Assembly (NCBI RefSeq): GCF_047308265.1
Contig: NZ_JBKQWY010000005.1
Span: 310,001-374,000 of the forward strand
DNA length: 64,000 bases
Direction: 5' to 3'
From: Maricaulis sp047308265
Lineage (GTDB): Bacteria; Pseudomonadota; Alphaproteobacteria; Caulobacterales; Maricaulaceae
Part shown: piece by piece, positions 50,597 to 58,952 of the stretch
Layout: every line of letters starts with the position of its first letter
How positions within the stretch are numbered: position 1 is the stretch's first letter
Notes under the pieces: model-generated
Databases searched by the model: none
What the model was told of the DNA's origin: nothing
What the model saw: only the letters and a program-made list of their open reading frames with translations
Made by a program: the position numbers and the translations under genes

Positions 50597-52483
50597 TCAG
50601 TTTGTGGATTCATCCGGTCGGCTTATCTCGCGTTTATTGGCCTCAACCAGCAAACGCACGCTTTCCGAATCATCCTTCCCGATTTCCTCGAGCAGCCGGG
50701 CGCGGACTTCATCGCGCCGCTGACGGCTCTCACTCTTTTGAATATAGGCGTCTGCCAAGCGGGTCCAAGCCTCGGACCTGACCTCCAGCAAAGCGTCTGC
50801 CCCACCCATGGCTGCCAGCATGGGCTGTTTATCCTTATCCAATTGTTTTAGTGCCGCAGTGAAACCTCGTGCTTCAAGTACTGCACGAACCTCCGCCACG
50901 GACACATCCTGCCCAGAAGAGCAGGCGTCTAGAACGGCGTCACGCAGGCTGTCAAGCGTTCCGAAGGAAAGTTCTGACAGCTTCTCCATCTGATCATACG
51001 CCAGATCGGGCCATTCCACAGCGGCGCGTAGCAGTAGACGCCCATTGGGATGAAGGCGATCGCCGGTCTGGGACCGTGTCTTGAGCAATTCCGGTGTCGC
51101 ACCGGCCGGCAAACCCCGCGGCTGCCATTTGCCTCCAGCGCGCTGAAACCCGCCCCCACCGGACCGGCTTGCCGGGCCTGCCCCGGTCTTGCGGGGTGGC
51201 GCCGTGCCAAAGAGCACATCCATGCGCTGATCAAACTCGCGTTTATACTCCGCCTTGATATCCCCGTCCTCGATCTTGGCCAGGAGGGTGCGGACGCGAC
51301 GACGAAAACCGGCCCGGCGGTCGGGATCATCAAGCGGTTCAAACGCCACCTCACGCTCCCACAGCATGTCGGCGAGCGAACGTGTCTGGGAGAGCATGCT
51401 GCGCAGCGCCTCTGCCCCCTGATCGCGCAGGACATCATCGGGGTCCGCGCCATCGGGCAGGAACACAAATCGGATAGACCGCCCCGCCTTGAGCAGTGGC
51501 AGCGCCCGGTCTGCAGCCGAAAACGCGGCCCGACGCCCCGCACTATCGCCGTCAAAGCACAACACCGCCTCGCCCCCGGCCCGCCACAATAATTGCAGCT
51601 GCCCCTCCGTGAGCGCTGTTCCCAGCGGCGCAACGGCATGCCCCAATCCCGCCCGCGCGAGCGCGATGACATCCATATAGCCTTCCGCGACGATCAGGCC
51701 GCGAATACTCTCGGTCGGATTGGACGCCGCCCGCCGCGCTTCCGGATAGCGATACAGGCAATCGCCCTTGTGGAAGATCGGTGTCTCTGGCGAGTTGAGA
51801 TATTTCGCCCGGACATCCTTGGACATCGCCCGCCCACCGAATGCCACCAGGCGGCCTCGCGGATCGTGAATGGGAAACATCACACGTCCGCGGAAGCGAT
51901 CATAAGGTCGGCCGCCATCATCCGGTGCGATCAGCAGGCCGCACTCCACCAAATCCTTGATCGGCGCCCCCGCTGTCGTCAGCTCGTCTTTCAGGGCACC
52001 ACGACTGTCCGGCGCAAAGCCGATACCAAAACGTTTCCAGTCCGCAGGCGACAGCCCACGCCGTTGAAGATAGGCCCGTGCCTCCTCGCCGCGGGGCGAC
52101 ATGAGGCTGCGCTGAAAGAAAACCTGCGCGGCGTCCATCCATTCCACCAGGGATCTGCGACGCTCGGCCTTCTCCGCAGCTTTGGGGTCCGCCGCGGGCA
52201 GCACAATACCGGCTTCACCCGCCAAGCGCTCGGCCGCCTCCATGAAGGACAAACCCTCGATTTCCTGCAGCCAGGAGAAGACATCACCATGCTTGCCCGA
52301 GGCAAAACAGTGGTAGAATTTCTTTTCGTCATTCACGAAAAAGGACGGCGTCTTTTCCTTTTTGAAGGGTGACAGCCCCGCGAACTCCCGACCCTGACGC
52401 TTGAGCGCGACCGTTCGCCCGATCAGATCGGACGGCCGGACACGGGCCTTGATCTCGTCAATGAAGTCTTCACCTAAACGCAT
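50597..52483 (-). CDS. dnaG: DNA primase DnaG, zinc site degenerate
   Basis: Makes RNA primers for replication. The 628-residue protein has an N-terminal primer-template domain, a Toprim core (~225-370: GLIVAEGYMDVIALARAG, EAVLCFDGDSAGRRA) and a C-terminal helicase-binding domain. The zinc ligands Cys-x2-His ... Cys-x2-Cys are largely missing: the motif reads GLSPFKKEKTPSF (Ser38, Lys41) and FYHCFASGKHGD (Cys59, Ser62), so only one of four remains. Loss of zinc ligands is shared with other alphaproteobacterial primases as far as I recall. ATG 52483 matches the family start; TTG 52507 adds eight residues. Rpod follows downstream. Confidence 0.95.
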   Translation of the reverse strand: MRLGEDFIDEIKARVRPSDLIGRTVALKRQGREFAGLSPFKKEKTPSFFVNDEKKFYHCFASGKHGDVFSWLQEIEGLSFMEAAERLAGEAGIVLPAADPKAAEKAERRRSLVEWMDAAQVFFQRSLMSPRGEEARAYLQRRGLSPADWKRFGIGFAPDSRGALKDELTTAGAPIKDLVECGLLIAPDDGGRPYDRFRGRVMFPIHDPRGRLVAFGGRAMSKDVRAKYLNSPETPIFHKGDCLYRYPEARRAASNPTESIRGLIVAEGYMDVIALARAGLGHAVAPLGTALTEGQLQLLWRAGGEAVLCFDGDSAGRRAAFSAADRALPLLKAGRSIRFVFLPDGADPDDVLRDQGAEALRSMLSQTRSLADMLWEREVAFEPLDDPDRRAGFRRRVRTLLAKIEDGDIKAEYKREFDQRMDVLFGTAPPRKTGAGPASRSGGGGFQRAGGKWQPRGLPAGATPELLKTRSQTGDRLHPNGRLLLRAAVEWPDLAYDQMEKLSELSFGTLDSLRDAVLDACSSGQDVSVAEVRAVLEARGFTAALKQLDKDKQPMLAAMGGADALLEVRSEAWTRLADAYIQKSESRQRRDEVRARLLEEIGKDDSESVRLLVEANKREISRPDESTN

Positions 52484-52624
52484 GCGTCTCTTGGGATCAT
52501 CGGACAAACCCCGAGTGTGCGCGCAAAAGCGCCCCGCGTCACTAGGGGGATGTCAATCAGCTCACCGCGCAGACACCGACAGGAGACACGGCCCTGCCCG
52601 TCCGCACGGTCAAAACGGATCAGG

Positions 52625-53107
52625 TCAGGCCGTCGCCGTCAGCAGAACTTTGAGATTGGCGCCCGCCTTGCCGAAGTCCATGCGACCGGTATAGCGGGTT
52701 TTGAGCTCACCCATCACCTTGCCCATGTCCTTGAGGCCCGACGCCCCTAGCTCGACCACCACGGACTTGGCCGCCTCGGCAATCTCGCCATCATCCATCG
52801 GTGTGGGCAGGTATTCACGGACGATCTCCGCTTCCTGACGCTCACTTTCGGCGAGATCAAACCGGCCGGCCTTTTCATAGGTCTCGGCACTTTCCTCGCG
52901 CTGTTTCACCAGTTTCTGCAGGATCGCCAGGATCTCTGTTTCCTCGCAGCCGGTGCAGCGGTCTTCCGCGCGCGCCGCGATATCGCGATCCTTGATCGCC
53001 GCGTTAATCAGACGCAGCGTGCTCAAGCGGGCGGTATCCTTGGCCTTCATGGCCGTCTTCATTTCGCTGCAGATACGCTCTCGAAGCGACATGTTCAAAT
53101 CAACCAT
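52625..53107 (-). CDS. YqeY / GatB-like protein
   Basis: A ~160-residue protein related to the tRNA-binding tail of GatB: family signatures RLSTLRLINAAIKDRDIAAR, ILQKLVKQREESAETYEKAGR and EAEIVREYLPTPMDDGEI, and the GatB-like end GLKDMGKVMGELKTRYTGRMDFGKAGANLKVLL. ATG 53107 or 53092 are both possible starts (MVDLN or MSLRERI); neither has a strong ribosome site. Sits upstream of dnaG and divergent from carA, the common alphaproteobacterial order. Cellular role unproven; possibly linked to aminoacyl-tRNA amidation. Confidence 0.9.
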   Translation of the reverse strand: MVDLNMSLRERICSEMKTAMKAKDTARLSTLRLINAAIKDRDIAARAEDRCTGCEETEILAILQKLVKQREESAETYEKAGRFDLAESERQEAEIVREYLPTPMDDGEIAEAAKSVVVELGASGLKDMGKVMGELKTRYTGRMDFGKAGANLKVLLTATA

Positions 53108-53536
53108 TTCTGGCGCCCGAGGCGCCCTTCCTAAATACAACCCAAATGGGATGGAGGAAATTTCGCTGACAGTTCAGACCTTGGCGATTTTTGTGGCCGG
53201 TTCAAGATGTCCGGCCTCAAATGTGATCGCGTCCAACCGTGTGGTTCAGTTCAAAATCCGTTCGTGGTTCCACGTTATCTCGTGCCGGCTCAGCAAAACA
53301 TCTCGTGCGGGCACAGCAAAACTCGCCTGCACCGATCTGCCTCAGCCCGCTCTGCGGGACCCTGGCACCAAGATATGACCATATCTTCAAATTCAGGGCC
53401 GCGGAAATATGCCTTTGTGGAAAAAGAATCAAGTCCCGTGATCAATACGTAATGATTTGATTGACCCGGCGTCGGGAGTCCATTAGAGACGCGGCCGTTT
53501 ACCCGCAGCCCAGCGGAATCATCCGAGGAGATATTC
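53108..53536. other. Non-coding region between yqeY and carA
   Basis: About 430 bases with no credible gene. It holds an imperfect direct repeat (53281-53299 and 53304-53322, period 23, 17 of 19 bases identical: CGTGCSGGCWCAGCAAAAC) and a promoter-like TTGACC at 53461-53466 with a weak -10 near 53484. No pyrimidine-responsive leader peptide or attenuator is evident. Long reading frames here are short and unlike their neighbours in codon use. Confidence 0.45.
53281..53322. repeat. Imperfect 19-bp direct repeat upstream of carA
   Basis: CGTGCCGGCTCAGCAAAAC (53281-53299) and CGTGCGGGCACAGCAAAAC (53304-53322), separated by 4 bases. Possibly a regulator-binding pair; function unknown. Confidence 0.6.
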
Positions 53537-54709
53537 ATGAGCACGACCGGAACTGAAACCCCGACAGGCATTCTCGTTCTGGCCGACGGCAGCGTGTTTT
53601 ATGGCCGCGGCACCGGTGCCCAGGGCATGACCACCGCCGAACTGTGCTTCAACACCGCGATGACGGGGCACCAGGAGATGCTCGCCGACCCGTCCTACGC
53701 CGGACAGGTCATCTGCTTCACCTTCCCGCATATCGGCAATGTCGGTGCCAATGAAGAGGATGAAGAAGCCGCGTCCGACCCCGCCCGCAAAGCCGCCGTG
53801 GGCATGGTGTCGCGCGCCGACATCACGCCACCCGCGAGCTGGCGCGCCACCTCGACCTTTGATGAATGGCTGCGCACACGGGGCATTATCGGCCTGACCG
53901 GTGTCGATACCCGCGCCCTGACCCGCCATATCCGCGAACACGGCATGCCGATGTGCGCGATCGCCCATGATCCTAATGGCCAGTTTGATCTGGACGCTCT
54001 CAAAGCTGCAGCGGCCGGCGCGACACCGATGGAAGGCCGCGAACTGGCCGCTGACGTGACACGCGCCAGCGAGGACAGCTGGACCCAGGCCGGCTGGTCT
54101 ATCTCGGAGGGGTATGCCACGGGACCGGAAGAGGGGCCGCACGTCGTAGTGCTCGATTATGGCGTCAAGGCCAATATCCTGCGCCTTCTGGCCGATGCCG
54201 GGGCCCGCGTGAGCGTTGTGCCCGGCTCAACCTCGGCCGACAGCGTGCTGGCGCACAAGCCGGACGGGATTTTGGTCTCCAACGGGCCGGGCGATCCGTC
54301 TGCAACCGGTGAATATGCTCTCGCAACACTGAAAACGCTGATCGATAGCGATCTGCCGATACTGGGGATCTGTCTGGGTCACCAGATGCTGGCCCTGGCA
54401 ATCGGTGCCAAGACGATCAAGATGGCCCAGGGTCATCATGGAGCGAACCATCCGGTGAAGAATCACGAGAGCGGCCAGGTCGAGATTGTCTCGATGAATC
54501 ACGGTTTTGCTGTTGATGGATCCAGTCTTCCCGCCAATGCCGAGGAAACCTTTGTCTCCCTGTTTGACGGCACCAATTGTGGCTTCAAACTGACCGACAA
54601 GCCCGTCCAGGCCGTGCAGCACCACCCCGAGGCCAGCCCCGGCCCACAGGACAGTTTTGGTGTGTTCAAACGGTTCGTTGCATCGCTGAAAACACCCGCC
54701 GAGGCCTGA
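53537..54709 (+). CDS. carA: Carbamoyl-phosphate synthase small subunit
   Basis: Glutaminase subunit providing ammonia to CarB for arginine and pyrimidine synthesis. The 390 residues comprise the N-terminal CPSase small domain (~8-150: FNTAMTGHQEMLADPSYAGQ, FPHIGNVGANEEDEE) and a class I glutamine amidotransferase (~190-385) with catalytic Cys279 (LGICLGHQ) and QHHPEASPGPQDS supplying the His/Glu of the triad. AGGAGA lies before the ATG. carB is not adjacent but 4.2 kb downstream. Confidence 0.96.
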   Translation: MSTTGTETPTGILVLADGSVFYGRGTGAQGMTTAELCFNTAMTGHQEMLADPSYAGQVICFTFPHIGNVGANEEDEEAASDPARKAAVGMVSRADITPPASWRATSTFDEWLRTRGIIGLTGVDTRALTRHIREHGMPMCAIAHDPNGQFDLDALKAAAAGATPMEGRELAADVTRASEDSWTQAGWSISEGYATGPEEGPHVVVLDYGVKANILRLLADAGARVSVVPGSTSADSVLAHKPDGILVSNGPGDPSATGEYALATLKTLIDSDLPILGICLGHQMLALAIGAKTIKMAQGHHGANHPVKNHESGQVEIVSMNHGFAVDGSSLPANAEETFVSLFDGTNCGFKLTDKPVQAVQHHPEASPGPQDSFGVFKRFVASLKTPAEA

Positions 54710-54989
54710 GACACAGATATCCCGCCGCCAGGCCGACCAGGCGGCGCGGAGCGGTGAGCGAAGCGAACTCCCGTAAGATCGAAGCCATGGCGCGCCGGGG
54801 AGGGTTTAGTTCAAACCCCACAGCCTTGAGCGCGTTCCATGTGAGCATCGACCCCGACACCGAAAGCGGCGACAAACTCGGGTCGAGCGGAGCGGGAACA
54901 ATGAAAGACATGGCGGACCGGGCAGGTTTTCAACGCTGCGGCCCGGGCCAGGACTCCACATTGTCGGATGAACCGCTAAGACTGATCGC
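54710..54989. other. Non-coding region between carA and the peptide-binding lipoprotein gene
   Basis: 280 bases. It begins with a GC-rich hairpin (CGCCGCC 54723-54729 / GGCGGCG 54740-54746) without a T-run. A 68-codon frame at 54787-54993 ends overlapping the next ATG but has no recognisable product and a poor ribosome site; I do not call it. No ribosome site is clear for the next gene either. Confidence 0.4.
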
Positions 54990-56525
54990 ATGATGGATCG
55001 TCGCCAGTTTCTCTCCACCGCGTCTTTGACAGCCGGGCTTGCCAGCCTGGGGGCCTGTTCCCGCACACCGCCGCCAGAGGGATTGCTGCGTGTGGCCATG
55101 GACAATATGCCCGACCATCTCGATCCGGCACGGGGTCAGTTCGCGGCCTCGGCCCTCGTCTACAAGCAGATCCACGCCCCCCTGACCGATTATTCCGCCG
55201 ATGGTGGTGTGGGCCCCGGCCTCGCTCAACGCTGGTTCGTCAGCGAAGACGGGCTGACCTGGCGTTTTGAATTGCGTGATGATCTGCGCTGGTCGGATGG
55301 AGTCGCCATCACGGCCGAAGATATCGTCTGGTCGGCCCGGCGCCTGGTTGATCCAACACAGAGTTTCGCGGCCCTGGGTGATTTTTTCACCGTGCAGCAT
55401 GCCGCGGCGGTCCTGGCGGGCGAAAGATCCTCCGAGGATCTGGGTGTTCGCGCCATCGACAGCCGAACAGTGGATTTCCAGCTGTCCGCCCCGCTGGGTC
55501 TGTTCCCGGTCCTGATGCGCGAATTCTATCCCTTCCCCCGCCATATCATCGAACAGGTCGGCGAAGACTGGGCGCGGCCGGAATACATTGTGACGTCTGG
55601 TCCCTATCGACTGGCGCAACAATCGCAATACGGCCTGCGCCTGATCAGGAACAGCGCCTATCACGCCGCCGACCAGGTCTCCATTCCTGCCATCCAGGCC
55701 GACGCGGTCATTGATGCCAATGCCCGTGTCCGCCTCTTCCGGGCCGGTGAATACGATCTGGTCGCCGCCCCGCCGTCCAATCTCATTCCGCAACTCCAGA
55801 ACCAGCTGGGCGACGGGTTTGCCAGTTTCGATGCGCCGATCCTGCGATATCTGAAACTCAATCACGCACGCGAGGATGTGGCACAGCTGGCCTTGCGCAG
55901 AGCCTTGTCTCTCTCGATTGATCGCGCTTTTCTGGCCGAGACCGTTTTTTCAGGCACTGCCGCGCCAACACAGGGTGTGCTGGCGGGAGATCGCGCCGCC
56001 GCGCCCGATCTCGACCAGGCCCGCGACCTTCTGGAAACCGTCACATTCGATCGTCCGCTGGAAATCCGCGCCACGACCGGCGACAGTGAACGCCTGGCCG
56101 TCGCACTCGCCGCGGACTGGGAGCGGATTGGCGTGGCCACGGATATTCTCGTCTCCTACCCCACCGATCTCTACCAGGCAGTCGATGCCGGCGCGTTCGA
56201 TATCGCGGTGTCCAGCTTCAATCGCGGACTCAAGTCTGACCCGTTTTTCATGCTGGATCCGTTTGAACCGGGTGGATTCGCGGCCAATTTCGGCTGGAAT
56301 GATCCGATGTTTGCCGAGCTGATGCGAACGGCCCGCCGTCAGTCAGACCCGGCCAGCCGAGCGGAAATCTATGGGCTGGCGGACTCCCGCTTGCTGGAAG
56401 AACAGGCGATCATCCCCCTTGTCCATGAACGGGCCCACTGGTTGATCGCGAACCGCCTTGCGGGCACACGGCCGGACGTCCAGCCCCAACTCTGGCGGGA
56501 TCTGAGCTTGAACGAGATGGGCTGA
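54990..56525 (+). CDS. Peptide/nickel-type ABC transporter substrate-binding lipoprotein (SBP_5)
   Basis: Periplasmic binding protein related to OppA/DppA, 511 residues. The signal peptide combines a twin-arginine motif (DRRQFL) with a lipobox ending in Cys23 (SLGAC), so it is a Tat-exported lipoprotein. The core matches SBP_5: DNMPDHLDPARGQFAASALVYKQIHAPL, AQRWFVSEDGLTWRFELRDDLRWSDG and ITAEDIVWSARRLVDP, then a C-terminal lobe. No permease or ATPase gene is adjacent, so it may deliver peptides to a transporter elsewhere or act alone. The N-terminal ATGATG lies directly on the preceding open stretch (54710-54989), which holds no convincing gene. Confidence 0.88.
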   Translation: MMDRRQFLSTASLTAGLASLGACSRTPPPEGLLRVAMDNMPDHLDPARGQFAASALVYKQIHAPLTDYSADGGVGPGLAQRWFVSEDGLTWRFELRDDLRWSDGVAITAEDIVWSARRLVDPTQSFAALGDFFTVQHAAAVLAGERSSEDLGVRAIDSRTVDFQLSAPLGLFPVLMREFYPFPRHIIEQVGEDWARPEYIVTSGPYRLAQQSQYGLRLIRNSAYHAADQVSIPAIQADAVIDANARVRLFRAGEYDLVAAPPSNLIPQLQNQLGDGFASFDAPILRYLKLNHAREDVAQLALRRALSLSIDRAFLAETVFSGTAAPTQGVLAGDRAAAPDLDQARDLLETVTFDRPLEIRATTGDSERLAVALAADWERIGVATDILVSYPTDLYQAVDAGAFDIAVSSFNRGLKSDPFFMLDPFEPGGFAANFGWNDPMFAELMRTARRQSDPASRAEIYGLADSRLLEEQAIIPLVHERAHWLIANRLAGTRPDVQPQLWRDLSLNEMG

Positions 56526-56587
56526 CCGGATCACCGTTCATCGGAGATTGGCCCGGCTTCCTCCCTCACCCGTCAACAAACCACCCG

Positions 56588-56646
56588 AAAAAAGACAGGC
56601 GCGAAAAAAGACAGGCCGGATACAGACAGGCCGGATACAGACAGGC
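56588..56646. repeat. Short tandem repeats between two convergent genes
   Basis: Four copies of GACAGGC at 56594, 56610, 56625 and 56640, spaced 15-16 bases: the first two within AAAAAAGACAGGC units, the last two within ATACAGACAGGC units. A slippage-prone intergenic repeat; possible length polymorphism between strains. Confidence 0.8.
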
Positions 56647-56664
56647 CCGGGCAAAACCCGGGCC
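56644..56664. terminator. GC hairpin between convergent genes
   Basis: GGCCCGGG (56644-56651) / CCCGGGCC (56657-56664) with loop CAAAA, an 8-bp perfect stem. No T-run on either strand, so probably not a classic terminator, but it lies where both convergent transcripts should stop. Confidence 0.4.
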
Positions 56665-56689
56665 GTCCAGTCCGTGCTTCTTCCAAAGC

Positions 56690-58639
56690 CTAGTCAGGCT
56701 GACGCAGGGTCCGCTCCATGAGCTCCAGTGACCGCTCCAGCAAGATCTGGCGCGATTGCGAAAGCACAAAGAAGTGCGTCTCGCCGTCCAGCTCGATGAA
56801 CTCATAATCCGGTGCATCGCGCCCCATCGCCCGGGTCAAGACCTCGGACTCCTCGATCGGGACCACTGAATCCTCCGTGCCATGCAGAACGAGGGTCGGC
56901 ATGGTCAGTTCAGACGCGCGACGGACCGGAGAGACTGCGCTGGCCGCCTCCGTATCCCAGAGGATATTGCCCATATACTGTTCCCAGAAGTGATAGGCTG
57001 TAAACTCACCCACATTGCGTTCCTCACGCAGCATAGTGGACGGGTTCGTTACTGGAGCGAAGGCAATGACACAGGCCACATCCTGAGGCGCTGTTATGCC
57101 CGCCATCAGCGCGGCATATCCGCCATACGACCCGCCTGCGACGCAAAATTGGCCGGAACGAGCAATCCCGGCGGCTTGGAGCGCTCGCCCGCCGTCCAGG
57201 ATATCTTCGATCATCCGTCCGCCGAACTCACCGAAGCCGGCCTCACGGAAACCCCGGCCATACCCGTCAGACCCACGGAAATTCGGTTGAATGACCACAT
57301 AACCCTGAGCGGCATACGCCTGGGCCCACCAGTCGAACCCCAGGCTGTCGCGAGCCGCCGGACCGCCATGCGGGAGAACGACCATGGGCAGAGCCTCCTG
57401 GCCCTGCTGCCAGCCTGCGGGTGTGGTGACAATGGCCTCGATGTTCAGGCCATCTGCCGCCTGATAGACAAAACTGCGCCGCTCCGGAAGCGCGACCTCT
57501 GCCAAACCCGGATAGGTGTCCCCCACAGGCGAGAGAGCTCCGGCTGAGCGCTGATAGAGGAAGTACGACTTGGGACGCGCCGACTCATCTGTGCTGATCA
57601 GAACCAGATCACGGTCTGCGGAATAGGTTTCGAGGCGCACAGGCACACCCAAAACGCCTTGCAAAGCGCTGACATCATTCCGAAAGCCCTCATCGATAAA
57701 GGACTGGCGGGAGACGCCGTTCATTTCGCCCTCGAAACCGACCAGGTAGTTTTCGCGGTCAAAAATCGGCGCTGTCAGCAAGTTGATTTCCGGCGTGGCA
57801 AACGCCGTCACATCGCCTGTCTGGAGATCCAGGCGACGATATCCTCTGTTTTCGCCCACCTGGAAGAACACCAGCAGACCCGATTCATCGGTCATTCCCA
57901 TGACCGACGGCGCATCACTTTCGTGAACACCGGCATACAGAAGCTCGCCTCGTTCCCGGTCCCGCCGGATTTCAAACTCGCGATTGACCGGATCAAAGAG
58001 AATGACAGCACGGGTCTCACCATAGGCATCAATCACACGACTATAGAGATCATTGGTATCGAGATGGCGCACATCGCCGGAGTCGAGATTGACGCGAAAC
58101 AATTGGCTTTCAAATGTTTCACGGCTCGCCATGCGAGACCCCAGAGACACTTCCGGGCGACGCAGGAACCGCATCTCGACGAGCACGTTTTCGGGATCAT
58201 CCAGATCGAGCGAAGCAATATTCGAGGTATCCGTGCTCCAGCGTTGCCCCCGCATCAAAAGGGTATTCTCTCCAGTCTCCGGCCGTATCGCCATAGCTCG
58301 CGTCACCGTCATCGAACGCATGCCCTCAGACGTGTTGATTTGTTGCTGGAAGGCCAGACTGACAAGGAAGTGGTCATTCGATGCAAAATACGCATCCACG
58401 ACCCAGCTTTCGGCTGGAACCGGGATCACATAACTCAGCTCACCCGTCGTCAGGTCATTAATGCAAATGGATGCATTGCCTTGCGACACACACCGTGTCG
58501 AAAGCCAGCGACCATCTGCCGACAGGCTGGGCTGGGAGATCTCCGGCAAGGCGGCCCAAATCTCGATACTCTGAGCCTTTGCCCCGCTAGCCAGGACAAG
58601 CCCCAAGCTCACAACCAGACCACTCAACAATGCACGCAT
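56690..58639 (-). CDS. Prolyl-oligopeptidase family (S9) exported peptidase
   Basis: A 649-residue secreted or periplasmic serine peptidase: signal peptide ending near ASGAKAQS, beta-propeller (~30-380), then an alpha/beta hydrolase domain with GGSYGGYAALMAG (Ser504), LHGTEDSVVP (Asp590) and DGETHFF (His622). ATG 58639 is chosen; the frame runs on to 58843 but that extension is not a signal peptide. It lies between carA and carB, on the other strand, and is one of two S9 peptidases in the window, in keeping with a peptide-scavenging lifestyle. Confidence 0.9.
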   Translation of the reverse strand: MRALLSGLVVSLGLVLASGAKAQSIEIWAALPEISQPSLSADGRWLSTRCVSQGNASICINDLTTGELSYVIPVPAESWVVDAYFASNDHFLVSLAFQQQINTSEGMRSMTVTRAMAIRPETGENTLLMRGQRWSTDTSNIASLDLDDPENVLVEMRFLRRPEVSLGSRMASRETFESQLFRVNLDSGDVRHLDTNDLYSRVIDAYGETRAVILFDPVNREFEIRRDRERGELLYAGVHESDAPSVMGMTDESGLLVFFQVGENRGYRRLDLQTGDVTAFATPEINLLTAPIFDRENYLVGFEGEMNGVSRQSFIDEGFRNDVSALQGVLGVPVRLETYSADRDLVLISTDESARPKSYFLYQRSAGALSPVGDTYPGLAEVALPERRSFVYQAADGLNIEAIVTTPAGWQQGQEALPMVVLPHGGPAARDSLGFDWWAQAYAAQGYVVIQPNFRGSDGYGRGFREAGFGEFGGRMIEDILDGGRALQAAGIARSGQFCVAGGSYGGYAALMAGITAPQDVACVIAFAPVTNPSTMLREERNVGEFTAYHFWEQYMGNILWDTEAASAVSPVRRASELTMPTLVLHGTEDSVVPIEESEVLTRAMGRDAPDYEFIELDGETHFFVLSQSRQILLERSLELMERTLRQPD

Positions 58640-58952
58640 AACACCCCCACTCGGCAAGACTATTTCGCCGCTCGTTTTACGCGAACGTGTTCTTGATAGC
58701 AATTTCAGGAAGAAACAAACTGCCTGGCACCGGGTCTGCTCTTTCGGCAAGGCCCGCGAGAACATGCGTCGGAAATATGTTCGCCTTGGTGGGAGGTTAT
58801 AAGCAATAACACCCGCGCGCGCAGATAGGCTCTCGCCTTCCATCCGAATCCGCGCTAGGTACCCCGCTCAGCACCAAAACCAAGCGCAAACTGACCCAAC
58901 CGGGCTCCCCGGGCAGGGTGCAGGCGCGCGCACGCACGCGAGCAGGACAGCC
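58640..58952. other. Non-coding region between divergent S9 peptidase and carB genes
   Basis: About 313 bases that must hold both promoters. I see no confident -35/-10 pair, operator or hairpin. A short alternating purine-pyrimidine stretch (GCGCGCGCACGCACGCG, 58924-58940) lies just upstream of the carB ribosome site. Confidence 0.4.

Noticed and set aside
48933..50723. 596-codon plus-strand frame over rpoD
   Set aside because: Antisense shadow of rpoD; its hydrophobic run is the complement of the acidic RpoD segment.
54787..54993. 68-codon plus-strand frame ending in an ATGA overlap with the peptide-binding lipoprotein gene
   Set aside because: No recognisable product, weak ribosome site; overlap can arise by chance. 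Would need ribosome profiling or conservation.
56588..56646. Possible CRISPR array
   Set aside because: Units are 15-16 bp tandem repeats without unique spacers, and no cas genes are present.
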